Shown: one piece after another, positions 12,184 through 27,300 of the stretch
How the letters are laid out: each line of letters opens with the position of its first letter
Numbering within the stretch: the stretch's first letter is position 1
Source of the DNA: Siphonodentalium dalli
Lineage: Eukaryota > Mollusca > Scaphopoda > Gadilida > Siphonodentaliidae
Assembly (NCBI GenBank): GCA_032622095.1
Contig: CP136061.1
Coordinates: forward strand, 194,788,935-194,852,934
DNA: 64,000 bases
Direction: 5' to 3'
Notes under the pieces: model-generated
Told to the model about the DNA's origin: nothing
What the model saw: the letters and a program-made list of their open reading frames with translations, nothing else
Databases searched by the model: none
Position numbers and translations under genes: made by a program

Positions 12184-12369
12184 ATGTCAGTTATGGGAGA
12201 TTCTGGGTGTGATTCTGAGAACCCCACGCGGGATTATATAGAACAGTTGGAGGAAAGCATTGACTGTATACTCTTAGCCGATGAATTGGGAATTTGTTTG
12301 GATGGATGTGATTCTACAGAGGACATGAAAGATCGCCTGTTGGCGCATTTATTCCCAGTGCCGAATGTG
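12184..12369 (+). CDS. GTPase gene exon 1 (start codon)
   Basis: Encodes residues 1-62, an acidic N-terminal segment rich in Asp, Glu and Cys, ending HLFPVPNV. An in-frame TGA at 12157-12159 lies upstream. ATG at 12184 opens the frame, but ATG at 12193 has G at -3 and +4 and may be the real start. The donor is GTAAGT at 12370, phase 0, which fits exon 2. An upstream non-coding exon cannot be excluded. No recognisable domain. Confidence 0.75.
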
Positions 12370-15300
12370 GTAAGTGCATATATCATGTATATAATAATAA
12401 TAATAATTAAATATTGACCAAAAAAATAGGCGAAGGAGAAGATCCCGCGATATGTTCGCAATTTGTTCGAGCACACCTATATACAAGGCATGTGGTGGTG
12501 GTGGTGGGGGGGGGGGGGGGTACTTGGTAAAAACAGTTCATCAGTTGTAAATTTAGGCCGGGTATCAGTTGAAATTTTCAGACCAGAAATTAAGGTTGAA
12601 ATTAGTGTATAATTATATATCTTAGTAATTAGTAAAATATTTGGACTGCAATGGCCATTAGTTTGAAAACGTCCAATCATACATGTGGATATTATAGGGT
12701 GGAAATTTTCAAACAGTTGGAAAGTTTATGTATAAAAAAGAGGACGGGGTACAAATGCAATTTTCCAGCTAGATCATGCCACGAATCTCTATAATGCCTG
12801 TAGAGATTATATTCCACCAATACAAAACTCTTAAACTTTTTTATAAAGTCGAAAAAATAGTGCGGGAAATATATTTCTTAGTTATTATCTATTCATTAAT
12901 AATGTACTTCACTGTAGGTGAATGTCCAAACTAAAAATTGCATGCTTTTTCCTGACCGTGTGAGCCGATATCGCAATAAACATTTAATTAATTAATTACC
13001 CAGGAGAAATTCCATAATTGTAAGCAACGCAAAGCAAAATCGCTCACAAATTCACTTAAATCGTGAAATTTCGAGTTCGGACCTTCACCTACAGTGAAGT
13101 ACATTATTAAGGAATAGATAATAACTAAGAAATATATTACCCGCGTTATTTGTTCGACTTTATAAGGTTCCCTGTCAAAACATCAAAAAGTTCCAAGGTT
13201 TGTACTGGTGGAAGGAATATTATCTCTACGGGCGTTAGCCAGAGTAGAGTTTCATGGCATGATCTGTTTTGCAGTCATACCTCGTCCTCGTGACTTCGGT
13301 CTGTTTCAAATGGAGGGTGTAGATGGAAATTACATGTTGGACTTCTCCCATAACTGAGACCCCATATACCCACATAATGGCAGGACGCTATACGTTCCCA
13401 TCACTGTTAATCATGTATTAACCATGCATGTAATTACTATAATGTATTCTCCCATTCAGTTATGAAATGTACTTTGCAATTGTATATTGTTACACCCGGT
13501 TGGGTGTTCGTGGAAACAAGCAAATGACGCACAGCAGACATATAATACAAGTGCAGAAGGGTTCATATTTGTTGGAGGGTAATTTCCAGATAATAATTTC
13601 AACGGCATATTTGTTGAACATGTCTGAATATTTCCTAAGGGATATTCTCGTACATAACAAAATTTTTCCATAATCATTTAGAATTATATCAAGGGTTAAA
13701 GGGGTACTGTACGCCATTTTCATGAAATTTCCGGTGATGACAACGATCTAATATCGATAATATATAGAAACATAAATAATTTGAGTCGAAGATGTATTCT
13801 GTAAACGCTCAGGTTAATAGGCTATCTTAAAATTTAATAATTTAAAAGTTAATAATTTGATATAAATTGAATTTATGACTGGAGCCATAAAATGGCGTCA
13901 ATTAAATTACGAATTCCAGTGTACATGACGTTATCAAATAAAGTAATTGAGGGATACTGGATTTGTAAACCGATCGCACACACGATCGTTTGAACATTAT
14001 GATGATACGAGGAGAAAACTCAAGCCACTCACTGACTAGTGATGATACAATAAATTAAATGAGTATATGTGACTAATATGCATATAATATAACTTTTATT
14101 TGATTCATTTGGTTGAAAACTGTACAAAAATTACTCGACAATTTGTATTTTTGCATTCCGGTAAATTTGCCATCCGTAACACTACTTCGTATACTCAACA
14201 GACTTTCAAATAATGGAAAAATTGTTACCTTATTCTCCGACTCGGAGACTATAGAAACCAACAACAACATGTTGGGTACAGTATCCCTTTAAATCATACT
14301 TTTATTCAAAAACGATTTCGCGTAAATATCCAGTACAGTTACAATTGAGAGGCGGGGGGGGGGGGGGGGGGGGGTGGTCACATTTCCCCAACTTTGGTCA
14401 AAATTTTCAACACTTGGAAATTCATTATCTGACCCAACATTAGTTGGAAATTTCACACAACAATAGGCTAAAAATTTTCTCGTAGTTTGATTTTCCAACA
14501 ATTTATTAGTGGGGAATTTGTTGTTTTTAGATCAACATTTGCATATTTTCCTACCTTCCTTTGGTCAAATTTGGGACTGAAATGGTAATCAGTTGAAAAT
14601 TTACCAACCTTATATGAGTATAATGTTTTAAATTCCAACACTTGGAGAGCTTGAGGCAGTCTACTTGTGCTAGGATTTTGTATACAATATTCAAGTTCAG
14701 ATTTCAAAATGTTCTCACACAGTGGTCCCTCTCATCTCAGAAACTGCTAATTATACCCCCTTTAAAAAAGGGGGGTATACTGTTTTGCACTTGTCCGTGC
14801 GTCTGTCCGTGTGTACGTACGTCCGATGTATGTCCATGTCATAACTTGAACAGTAGTGCTGCGATCTCAATGAAATTTGTTATGGGTGTTCACTGCTATG
14901 AGAACATTAAATAGAGGGTTCAATCGTTTGTCGGATTTTCCACTCTAGATTTATTCATCTTTGTTTATCTGGAAATGTTGGCTTTTTGGTCCGTCTGATG
15001 TCTGTTCATGTCATACTAGTAACTTCAAAAGTTGTGCTGGGTGGCGGCTGTTGGATGGTCCATTAGCAACAAAACATGTTTTTTACTCACACCTTTTATA
15101 CATCGAAATAAGTTATCATATTTCACACATAAAGCAATATAAAGGATATATAAAAATACGCATATATATTATCATATAAGATTATAAGGTCGACACTTTA
15201 ACAAGTGCATCGTCATTGATATAATACGTTACAAGGGGGGGGGGGGGGGGGTCAAAATCGAATATGTCCCCACTTCTAACGGCCATAATTCACAAAACCC

Positions 15301-18300
15301 TGAACCGAGCCCGATAATTCTAAAGCCAAATAATCGAGTAAAAGCTATATTTTACAAATCTGGTACACCATTCTATAGGACAAATTGTTAGAAACTGATA
15401 AAACAGACGAAGTACAAAAGATTCATGGAGAGCACCGACTAGCTGACCATTCTTTAGTTCTGGAGAAAAATAGACCGTCGATTTCAATCTCAATATCCAC
15501 TGATTACCCCCCCCCCCCCCCCTCCCCCACCGTTTGGACAAAACTTCTACATATATTGACAGATCATTTGTTAATATGACAAAAACCAATCGCATAGTTG
15601 TGTTCCCGGACACTAAATACCCTCGAGGTATGAAATAAATAAATATATCATGTCAATTTCGTTCAAATGCCAGACAAGAGTTATTCAATTAATGGATTTT
15701 TTAAAGAAATATAATGTATCTATTAATTAATCGCAAGTAATCACTACAATTAGAAGGGTTCCGCATTCCTATAAATGTGCCGGGTTAGGGTATGTTCGCC
15801 CTCTGAGCTAGTCATCACTGGCGACATCGCTTCGTGAGTGAAATTACTGCAACGGTCATTGTCATTAAGTCATCACCATACGAATGTCGTCAGCTGGGGT
15901 ATTATATACTGAAATTTCGTTCAAATATGAGACAAGATTTGTTCACTTAATGGATATTGTAGAGAGATATATTATCTAGTAATCAATCGCAAGTAATCAC
16001 TGCAATTGGAGGGACGCCCCATTGGGCCCATTCCCATAAATATGCCGGTTTCGGAAGTATAGTTTCGCCATCTTGGGCTATATATAGTCATCACTGGCAA
16101 CATATTTTTTCCGAAAAGCATGGGCGCCTCTGGCGACGGGCTTGTGTCCTTTTGAAATTAATGTTATCGCTCTGATTGGCTGCAACGTGTAAGATCTGGT
16201 AAGATAGGATTTAAAGTGTGGTTTGGGTTGTCTGGGGTGCATCTCTTCGGCCATTCCCTCGCATTTCTGTCTACAAGTCATTTGCTCGACTTTATGACGA
16301 CACTGACGACAATAGGACAGACGAAGACCACCAACAAAATCTAACCACAATTACCCCATAGTATTCCTAACGTGAGGGCATTGAATGAGCAAACTATATG
16401 ACTGATTGCCACCATATAGCCCATTCCCATCAGTGGGGTCAATACTATGAACAATTTTATACCTGTAAATACAAATTGTATTTATTAATTTGTAATTACA
16501 AATTTGTGTTAAAGGTGGATTATCTCTTTGTAAACATGTATTATATAGTTACCGGGGTATAGAATATTAGATTTGAATCGAAGACTCCTGTCCGGAAATG
16601 CTTCTATCGATTAATATTAATTTTATTTCGAATATTTTCTGGTCTAAAAAGGTGTGTTTGTTCAGCTAACGAACAATAGTGGTTACTGTTAACATAGACC
16701 AGAAATTATATTGTGCAATTTTGTCACAAATAAACGTTAATTATACTCATTATCGCTTATATCTGTGGAACAAAACAATACAAACAATCAATCTGTGACA
16801 TTTGACATTCGTTGCGTAGCCGTAGGAACAACCCAGCGCTCTATATCGCAATACGGTCTCATCCGAATGGTCTGTTCTAAAAATAGTAACATAAATGGGC
16901 CCGATTTAATATTCGAAATAAAATCAATATTAATTGATATAGGCTTTTCCGGACATAGGTCTTCAGTTCATATCTATGATTTTATACCCACGCAACTATT
17001 TAAAAAAAATTATTTAAAGAGATAATCCATCTTTAACTATCACAGTGGTTTCATAGTACAGGGAACATTTAGCCGTATTATTGTAATACCTTAGACTGGG
17101 CGAGAGGTGAAACCCCTAAAAGGCAGCTGTAAAACTTAGAAAAAACTAACTCCCCACTCTGCTCCCATGCACCTGTTATCAGTTTTATCTGAATACCAGT
17201 TCAATTTAGACGGACATGTAAACAGAGCTAAAATAACTGACAACAATTTATATGGGGAAGTTACAATGCGTGCTATCATATTGTGATTAGTGAGAACGCC
17301 GGTACTATGAAACGATGAGCTAACAAAATCTCGCAAATTTCACAAAGATCTACTGTTGATTATTGTAGATTGCTTACGGACAAACCTTTGCCTGTGAGTG
17401 ATTAACAATATATTGAATCACGGCAGGCCAAAGTTACAAAAGAAATAACCAATCATAAGTTGAGAATTGAACGCTTATCAGAGATATCCAATCGGTTCAC
17501 GGATTGCTAAGTTGATGACCACTTGTCTGCGCAAGTTAACAATTAAACGGTTCGTTTGTAGTGTGTGTATGTAAGTACAAGTCTGTGTAATAACGAGTAC
17601 TACAAACAATTTGGTATCATTGTTTTTACTAATTACAAATTTACAACCATTCAGTTTGTGAAAATAAAATATTATTTTGATGGTATAGCATTATATATAT
17701 TGTGACCATCCTATTATTTCAAACTGATCCGCTACTCTTATCATAACACATCGAGGCAGTAACGTGGATCCATTTTATCGGGAGGGGGTGTATCGAAGCA
17801 GGGACGTGCTAATGGTCTCGGTTATAGGAGTGGTGCGGTAGAGTGCCAGTCGGTAGAATGCCAGGTGAATTACACCGTTACAGGCCGTCCAGCGCTGACG
17901 AAGCTGGTCCTAACCCCGTCATATGGAGGGTGACCGGAATCGTGTATCTGGGCAAGTTTGTCAGTTGCTTTCCGGGGGTCGGTGGTTTCTACACGCAGTG
18001 GGACGATTTATCGGTGAAATAAAGCCTCTGCGGTGTCTTTCCTCCACCCGTGAAATTGACAACGTCGTGTGTGGCCTAGCGACTAGAACGACGATAAACC
18101 CTAATAAACCAAACCAAACCAATAGGAGTGTCATTTTATAATTTCAAACTGCACCGATATCTTATAATATATCTAGATAGGGACGTGGCTATATGGGCTC
18201 AGTTTGGCGACGGGGTGTCCATCCTATAATTTCCATATGCACCATTTGAAAGAAAAAAATGCCTATAAATTCCACATAACGATGGAATCGTATATCAAGA

Positions 18301-21300
18301 GGAAAGTATTTTAATTTTTCTACGCTGATAACAAAACTTAGTCAATATGACTAACATGTGTTAGTCAAACGTTTTTTCTCAGGATGACTGACTTAGTTCA
18401 GCCAACATGACTGAGGCATAGCATTACTCAAAATTACTAGGGTGATGTTAGTCATAACGACTAAGAAATGGGGACTTTTCTTAGTCAATTGAAAGGCGTA
18501 ATTTAAAGTTGCTGAATTATGTGAAAATAATTCCAATAATTGACCAAAGTTATTCAAAATGTTTGTGACTAACACTAAGTTAGTCATATTTAGTCAATCC
18601 AAGGGGCTGGGTGCACAACTTACTGTTACAGCTTGAAAATCAGAAGCCAACCGGGGTAAACAATTACATTTCACAGAAATAGAAGTTTATAATTGAGGGG
18701 TGGGGATACAGTTGGATGTCGACGTTTCGAAAAAAAAAAAGAGCATCTTGCCACGTCACTGCTGAAGAGAGTAGTTCGGGGGGCTAGCCCGGGATTGTCG
18801 AAAGGGCCGAGAGGCCCTTTCCTTAATCCCTATCACGTCACTGCATTTATGCTCTAGTCATTTATAAAAACTGTGCTTGCATTTTCGTATTCGTGTCCTT
18901 TACCGTGACCAAATGCATTCGCGTCGACGATTGAAACTCAAAGGAAAATCCGCCCATGAACATGAGTATCATTTACCTCGCAATGCATTCTTGAGCGAAA
19001 AATCATACTCACATTGGGAACACGCGTCATTTTTATCCATTCTTGGATATATCATTGATTATGGTAAGTACATGTTACATGCTAATGTTGGCTATAATCC
19101 ACAAGTGTCACTCACTATTTGTATTAATCACTAACTTTTGTCAGAGATGTTGTGACTCATACGATTTGGCGGATATACTCGCCCCATCCTATTCTGAACA
19201 GCTGTAATGTGCCAGGCATCGTGTTCCCAAGACCACTATCACCATGTCCCTGTTTATGAGATTTCCATTGATAACACATTTTCATAAGGGGGGCTACATC
19301 CCTGCGAATCAGATGGTTATATGCTCTGGTTTAAGGATGTGAAAATCGACAATTTATGTTTGACACCCTATATAGACATTCTAGACAAGTTCATAACGTT
19401 GTAACTTTCAATAAATTGGGTAATTTCAGTAGTTACAAGGAACACATACTGCTACATCACATCCTAGCTGACACCCCATAAGGTTTGACAATTTCTAAAT
19501 ATAGGCCATTTCAATCCAAACTTTTGACCAAAGGAGGTAAATATGCAAATGTTGGTCTAAAACAAAACACACCCCCTAATAAATTGTTGGAAAAAACAAA
19601 ATAACAGAACAAGTTCAACCTATTGTTGTTGTAAAATTTCCAATTCATGTTGTTTCAGGTATCAAATTTCCAGCTGTTGAACGTGTTGATAAAATGTTTG
19701 GAGCGAGAAACATAACCCAACAACCCTTGTCGCGACGTCCCTGTGGGTTGTACTTGAAATTTCCAGCTGACAAAATATTTTCACGAGTGGGTGAATCGAC
19801 CCCTTGTCGCCACGTCCCTGCATATCATATATATATATATTATCCGGGTTAAAGGGGTACTGTACGCCATTTTCATTAAATTTCCGGTGACAACAACGAT
19901 ATAATATCGATAATATATAGAAACATAAGTAATTTGAGTCGAAGATGTATTCTGTAAACGCTCAGGTTAATAGGCTATCTAAAAATTTAATAATTTAAAA
20001 GTTAATAATTTGATATAAATTGAATTTATGACTGGAGCCATAAAATGGCGTCAATTAAATTACGAATTACCGTAATCAAAAACAGTAATTGAGGGATACT
20101 GGATTGTTAAACCGATCGCACACACGATCGCTTAAAATATTATGATGATACGGGGAGAACACTCGAGCCACTCACCGACTAGCGACGATACAATAACTTA
20201 AATGATTATATGGGACTAGTATGCATATAATATAACTTTTATTTGATTCATTTGGTTGAAAACTTTACAAAAATTACTCGACAACGACAATTTGTATTTT
20301 TGCATTTCGGTAAATTTGTCATCCGTAACATGACTTCGTACTCAACAGACTTTCAAATAATGGAAAAATTGTTACCTTATTCTCCGACTCGGAGACTATA
20401 GAAACCAACAACAACATTTGGCGTACAGTACCCCTTTAAGGGTGCGAAAACTGAAAAATTATGTTTCATAGTACTCGAACATTCTTTGTGATTGGAGATA
20501 TTTGTAAATACAAAGAACACGTACTATTTGTGATTTATGTTTGTAATCGTAGGTTCATAGTATTGGCGGAATGATAAATTGTTATTTCTTACAAACAATT
20601 GTAGATTCTTACAAAGAAAAAGTTTCATAGTATTGACCCCAGGACGTTGCACCAGGATGTTGAACGTGGACACCCTGAGTATTCATACATGCATGGGTGG
20701 GATTATTACACCCTATGAGTGTATACTGCCAGGCTGATATGGTCGTGTCCATGGAGCTATGGGGACATCTCGCAGAACAACACATTTCTGGTTTCACATT
20801 GCGAGTTATTTTAGGAAATTGTAGTTGGACGAAGAGTAATATCATATTCCCACAATATAACACACAAGGTGACAACCAATGTTTTTTTCTGGGGATATTT
20901 TACAAGATTAGTAATATAACCAAGACATGATGTATCATTTGCAGATGATGTACATTTATTTCGGTAAATATACAACAAACTGTTTTATCCACATACGCCA
21001 AATATTATGACAAATCAAAAAAGCGGAACGACGGTAAACAGGAAACGGAAACTCGATAAGAAAGGATAAATCAACAATAATGTCTGACGTTGTATATGAT
21101 TATACCATAATAATCAAATAGTAACATATATAATACATGTATTGTATTTGCACTGTATCTGTATGAACTGTTTTATGTTTATATATTCGTTAAGTGTATT
21201 ATTTTTGACGAATGAAATTTCTTTAAAAAATAATAATAATAATAAAATAGGAGCTATGGGGTAACTTTGATTAACAACGACTCGATATATTGCGCACCAG

Positions 21301-24300
21301 TTAGACGTTTTGCAGGATGTATGTATTCGTGGATGTCTCATTGTTGCAGTATGTAACTTGTATGACCGTCAATTGCTTTGGATCTGCGATGAACTAACGA
21401 AAAAGATTTCACATTCGAGAATCACTGCAATTAATTAATATATAAGCATGACGATGTGTGTTACTAATTTGGATATAATATTTGTAAAAATAACCAGATT
21501 ATTCTCCATTTCTATTTGACCACCATACGCTGTGTTTCACATCACTTTAATATTGCCGAAGAAGTAGATCACAGTTGGAATGTAGACTAAATGTCGTATT
21601 GCGGTGTATCGGGGGGGGGGGGTGTATTTAAGCCGATTAGTAGATTATTTTTTCTCCGAATTTAGAGGCTTTCTGGTGTAATGAATGAGAAACATTCGAT
21701 GATATGCCGTCGTTGTTGTAATAATTTGAAGGACTAATTGATTTAACGGAATTCTGAGGTGGTGCATTCATGAAACCAATACATTTTATAGACACTACGT
21801 TCACATGCATGGTATATAATATACCAATTTGGTATTGTGAATATATATCGTCTGACCTCCAGGAAGTCCTAACTTATTTCCTATTAATGGTTATGGGTAA
21901 TTTTTAAAAGGCAAAGTCCGGTTATTTTCAACGGGCATAAAATGTGCCAAGTTTTACAGAGTCAAGTAGGACTTCAACTATACTGAGAACAATTTTCAAT
22001 TTAATTGCGAGATCACAAAAAGTCCATAGATCACCGTAGATTCGGCATAGTCATAAAATTCAAACAATTTGTTCCTTCTCCGTGACTCTATATGCCTACT
22101 GAACTGTTGTGCATTATTTTTATTTCTGTAGCCAGACCATCGGCGTTACATTTAGGATGTAATTGGTTCGATTTGCGACAGCCGAAGTCAAGACATAAGG
22201 CGAAGTTGAACTTGAAAATAACCGGATACCATCAACAACCCACACTATTCTATTCGAGGGACAATAACATATTATAGAAAGCAATAGATGTCAATCTCAT
22301 CTGAACAGTCCAGTGTTGGGCGAATACCTTTAGTCGTCCCCCTAGAACCACGTTTTCTTTTGACGTGTTTTGTACGTCTGCGGCAATTATAAAAGTTTGC
22401 AGGAATGCGGAAGTATCGAGTGGACACGCTCCCTTTATCGTGCATGTGTATTCATGTCAATGGACAATATATATGGTGACGCAGACGAGAATGCAAGTTT
22501 GAACTCACCAATTTTGAACGTCACGCTACCATTGACTTATCATTTTGTATAAACAGTTTCTATGGCTGGTGGCTATAGGTGAATCGGGTGTGTATTCACT
22601 ATACTATGTCTATTGAATTCGTAAATTGTGCAAACTTCAGGTGAAACTACATAATTCATAATTTATATATAGCTTCTTTTAAAAATATTAAAGGACGCAA
22701 ATGAATGAATGGGCGATTTTTATATACGCCAGACGCCATGGTTGATGTAGCATCCGCCATACCTATATATAATCACACACCCTCTACATTCACACAATTA
22801 TCGTCCCCGGGATTCATTATATTTCGCCATACTTTGTACATTAAAGGTACTCAATCCGATCAGACGGTCCCCATACCACCAAGATACAACAACAACAACA
22901 ACAACAACAACTAGCGGCTTTTCGAATTCCCGATGGGAAATTCGTATACTTCCATGCATATAATTAAACGTTTGTAATGATTCTCGTTTTACATGTATTG
23001 CGCTCCACAACTCTCTATTCCGTCTTCTCTATTCCTATTTCTCGCGTTGATGCTACTTTTATGTTTGGATTTTCATGGTGTACACCTGTTTGTTTGTTTG
23101 TTTGTTTCCACTGTCATCCGTAGTTGACTACATCTCAGGTACTGTGTTTCTCTGATACTTTGTGCACAAGTACTTTTCCCAGTGGATGTTTGACGTCACG
23201 TTATATCTGGGAAAATTCAATTTACATGACTAAATAGTAGCATGTGAGTTGCCCATACACTTCTGAACTATGTTATGAGACTGCTTCAATGATTCAATAC
23301 CAATAGGTATTTATTGTACACGCACCAAGAAGATGGACACCCCTGCCAAATTACAGACATTGTAATTTGTATCACAATGCAGACAAAACAATTGAGTGCA
23401 CAAATAGTCATACTACTTTTCTTGATATAAACGGTAAATATTGTTCCATGCTCACATACAAGATACAATTAAGTTAGAGGTACGTACGTTTTACGATATA
23501 TAGCGTCGCCACGAGTAAACCGTTCGCTCCAAAATTCAGGAAATCGCTCTCAAGTTGCGCGTTGATACTCCTAATAACATCCACTCATCAAAAAAGTTAT
23601 ATCCCCATGTTTGATTTTAGGAGTATCTTTCCACCTTTGGTTTTCTGTGGAATTTACCAATTTGAACCTACCCGAATACGAGCTCTCCGTTGGGCAGGTT
23701 GCTTCTTTAGTAGAACGATCAAAGTTTGGGAGATTATCTACGGTATATAAAAATACCTGCTCCGGCATTAGCTCGCTCTTTCATTGGCCCGTTTGGATTT
23801 GGCGGGAAGAATAGTTTAGTGATACAGCACTTAATTATTCTCATTTACCTTATAAAGCCTCGCGACGAGTAAACCTTCGGCTTTAGCGCGATTTGAAGAG
23901 ACATGACAAATTTGCGCCTGGACACTAGCTATCACGTCCATTTATCCATTTTTTGTATCTTGATATCTGATTTTTGGACAAATTCCCCCCCCCCCCTTTG
24001 ATTTTCATTGAAATTTGCCAACAGTTCGAGCCCGTGTGCACCTGAAGCGACGTCGCTTTTGGACAGGTTGCTTTTATAGTAGAGTGGTCAAACTTGGACT
24101 TGTTTTGTTTTGTTTTTTTGCTAAATCTGACGTTTATATCCGCCACCGGTCTGCCGGGTCTCACCACCCCGGCCTGGTCTCACCACCCCAGCCTGGTCAC
24201 ACCGCCTTCACGGGCCTGCATGGTCTTACCCTCTCCCGCGCTCCAGCTCCAGATATTTATTATTTTTGAACATTCAGGGGCCGGTAACTCGGTAAATTTT

Positions 24301-27300
24301 CGACCGATTTACACAATTTTCACGGCATCTTTATCGGGGTAAAATGAAGACTATGACATGTAAGTTTGGTCGCGATCGGAGATAAATCATTTTTTACGAC
24401 TTTGAACACCCCTCCCTCATGCACTCTCCGGTTAATAATCGGACAACGTCCAAGTTGTAAAACTGAATTACGTTTAAGTTGCTCTACATCATAACATTTT
24501 CCCGTTCCGTTACCTCAATGCGTTCCAGACATACTCTACAATTGTCGAGAAATGTGAGAGGCCGGTTTAAGGGCCATAACTCCATAAATCAACCACGGAC
24601 AAAATTCTCAATGGCTTAACGGCCGTGTACTGTAAAATCTGTACACACGCCGAAAATGTCAGCATTCAACATTTAACGGTTCCTGAGATATAAGGGTACA
24701 AACTTACTCAGAAAAATAATAATAATAGAGAATAATAATAATAGAGAAAAATGAAGAAACGTAAAAGGTCGACACCTCTGCAAAGAAACGTTTTGTCGAA
24801 ATTCTGATGCGTACATTTTCAGTAACTCTTAGATGCCCACATTCTCCAGAAAATTCGCGTTCCTAGTGCCATTATTTTTCTCAGTATGTCCAATTAAACG
24901 GAAAACGGCCTCAACAGAAATACAATATAATCCCATTTTAAAATATGGAAGTATAACAACAACAACAACAACATCAACAATTCTTCAAAATACGCTTTAG
25001 TTATCACAATCGATTTATTGCAACAAAATAATGCTAACCACTGTCAAGTTTGGTATCAAATTTCCCAAAACTTTTTATTTATCAACATTTTATTCAACAA
25101 AATATGACCGTATTACCTTTTAGTATCACGAAATTTGACCCTATGTCTCTTGATTTAGAGTTATCCATCTTCATCCGCAATTTTGTTCGAGACCCTCCGT
25201 TTGTTCACGTGTTTCTGGGCCACATATTATTACACATCTCGAGAAATAGCAGACTTCAAAAATCGATATCTAATCACTCTGAGCTTTGATGAGTGGGTTC
25301 CTCTACTCGAATAAAATATTGTTTACCCCCCCCCCCCCCCGCAAGCCAAAGAAGTAGTAATTTAGGAGCGTCTGATCGGATTGAGTAACTTTAACGTTAC
25401 CGATATTCATAAATCAATAATTGAAGTCACTCGCTATTGGGAGACTGCTTTGGAATTTGAACAATATATGTTAGTTACAATTGTTGTGGTAGATTTGACA
25501 AGGTTGTTCAAATTATTACTGTTCTTTGTTTGTACTGATTATAAGAAATGACTTGCAGATCGATTGGTGTTATTGGGTTTGACCGGCAGAGTAATTAAAC
25601 AATGTTCGTGTTTCACATGTGCACACTTTGTTTAAAGGCCCACTTAATTTTCGAACGACCAGATTACATTATACACAACATATCCCATATAATATACCAT
25701 TTGGAAGAGTAACCAAAAATATATATATTCCACCAGAATACGGAACAGCTGTTGGCCTTGGAGTGTCCACCAAGTGATAAAGGTTCTCAGATGCATTCCA
25801 AGACTTCCCCCTTGTTAACCCACAGTTATTACCTTCCATTGAGAATAATATACTTTATAGTACAGTCTAGATCAAAATTAATCACGGAACACACCTCAGT
25901 ACCTCGACATAAACAATGTTCCCAGTTTATTCGACCGGATCAGTTGATAATACAATGTTTTGGAGCTTCCTCTTTCAAATGGTATATAATATGGAATATG
26001 CTGTTTATAATGTGATCTGGTGGTTCGTAAATTAAGTGGGCCTTTAATTACTCTACCGGTCAAAATCCAATGACTCCAATCAATCTGCAAGTCATTTCTT
26101 ACATGTATCAACCGAGGAGACTAAACAGGGATGTTGAACGACCAATGGTCCGATTTGGCACAACAATAATTCAGAATTTACCAGCCAAAATAAAATGAAA
26201 ACTACTTGCAACCCCCATCATTCATATCACACCAAACTCGTGTCGGATCGGTCGAGGTCCAGAAACATGCATATATGAGCGTATATGAGCGAGGTCAAGG
26301 TCAATGACACGGTCGCACGTGAAATTGGACCCGCTCATATTATTGAAGAATGAATGATGCTTTAATCTCAGCCATTTTTACATGGAACATGAGCGATGGT
26401 TAACTATTTACACTATTTACACATATAGAACATCATATAAAATGATCACAATAAACTAGATGTTGTAAACATACAAGATACATTTGACAAATTGAAACAA
26501 ACAAACACGCAGTATTAGCATACCCTAAACATATACAAAACACGCACAATAAAGCTACAAACGAACAAACAATATTTGCATTTATTACGAACCTTATTCA
26601 TCATTCATGATTGTGTCCTTTCCACTAAATTTTTTTCAACCCGAGTTTTATAAAGATTGCCAAATTGTTTAATATGTCAGGGTTGTCGAATTAAGAAGTT
26701 CGAATAAAAATTCTCTCGAAGGTTCGTCATAACATGCCTTCGGAATGTATTTGTTTCGTAATTGTTCAAGTTGCGGACACATAATAATAAAATGGAATTC
26801 ATCGCATAGCAAGGCGTTACAAAGTGCGCATGAACTATCTTTGTTGCTGCTTTTATGATTGCGATTTCGTTTTTTCCATCTACCGGTCTCAATACCTAAT
26901 CTATGATTGGACGTTCTCATTTTCTGAACGTAAACCATCATGCCAAATGGCATGTGCATGTAGTGCCAGCTAATTGAAGGCTGTACTTTCATGTGTTTAT
27001 AAAACTCCCCTCTATCCGACGAATCAACATCGTTTCGCCACTGAGTTCTAAACTCTTGAATTAGTGTATCATTAAATCTTCTAAAGGAGCTGCATGGCAG
27101 AGGAGTTTGGTTGTCCCAGTTATCATTGAGATTTGCGGACTCGAGAACTCCTGAAATATGATCAATATAACGTACGCGTTTAGTTTTGTGCAATTCAAGC
27201 AATACTTTATAAAGTACTGATGTTATACCTGTATCTTTCTTTATAATACGGCACCAATATGAGATCATTCTCTTCTTGATCTCAATAGAGAGAGGCCATC

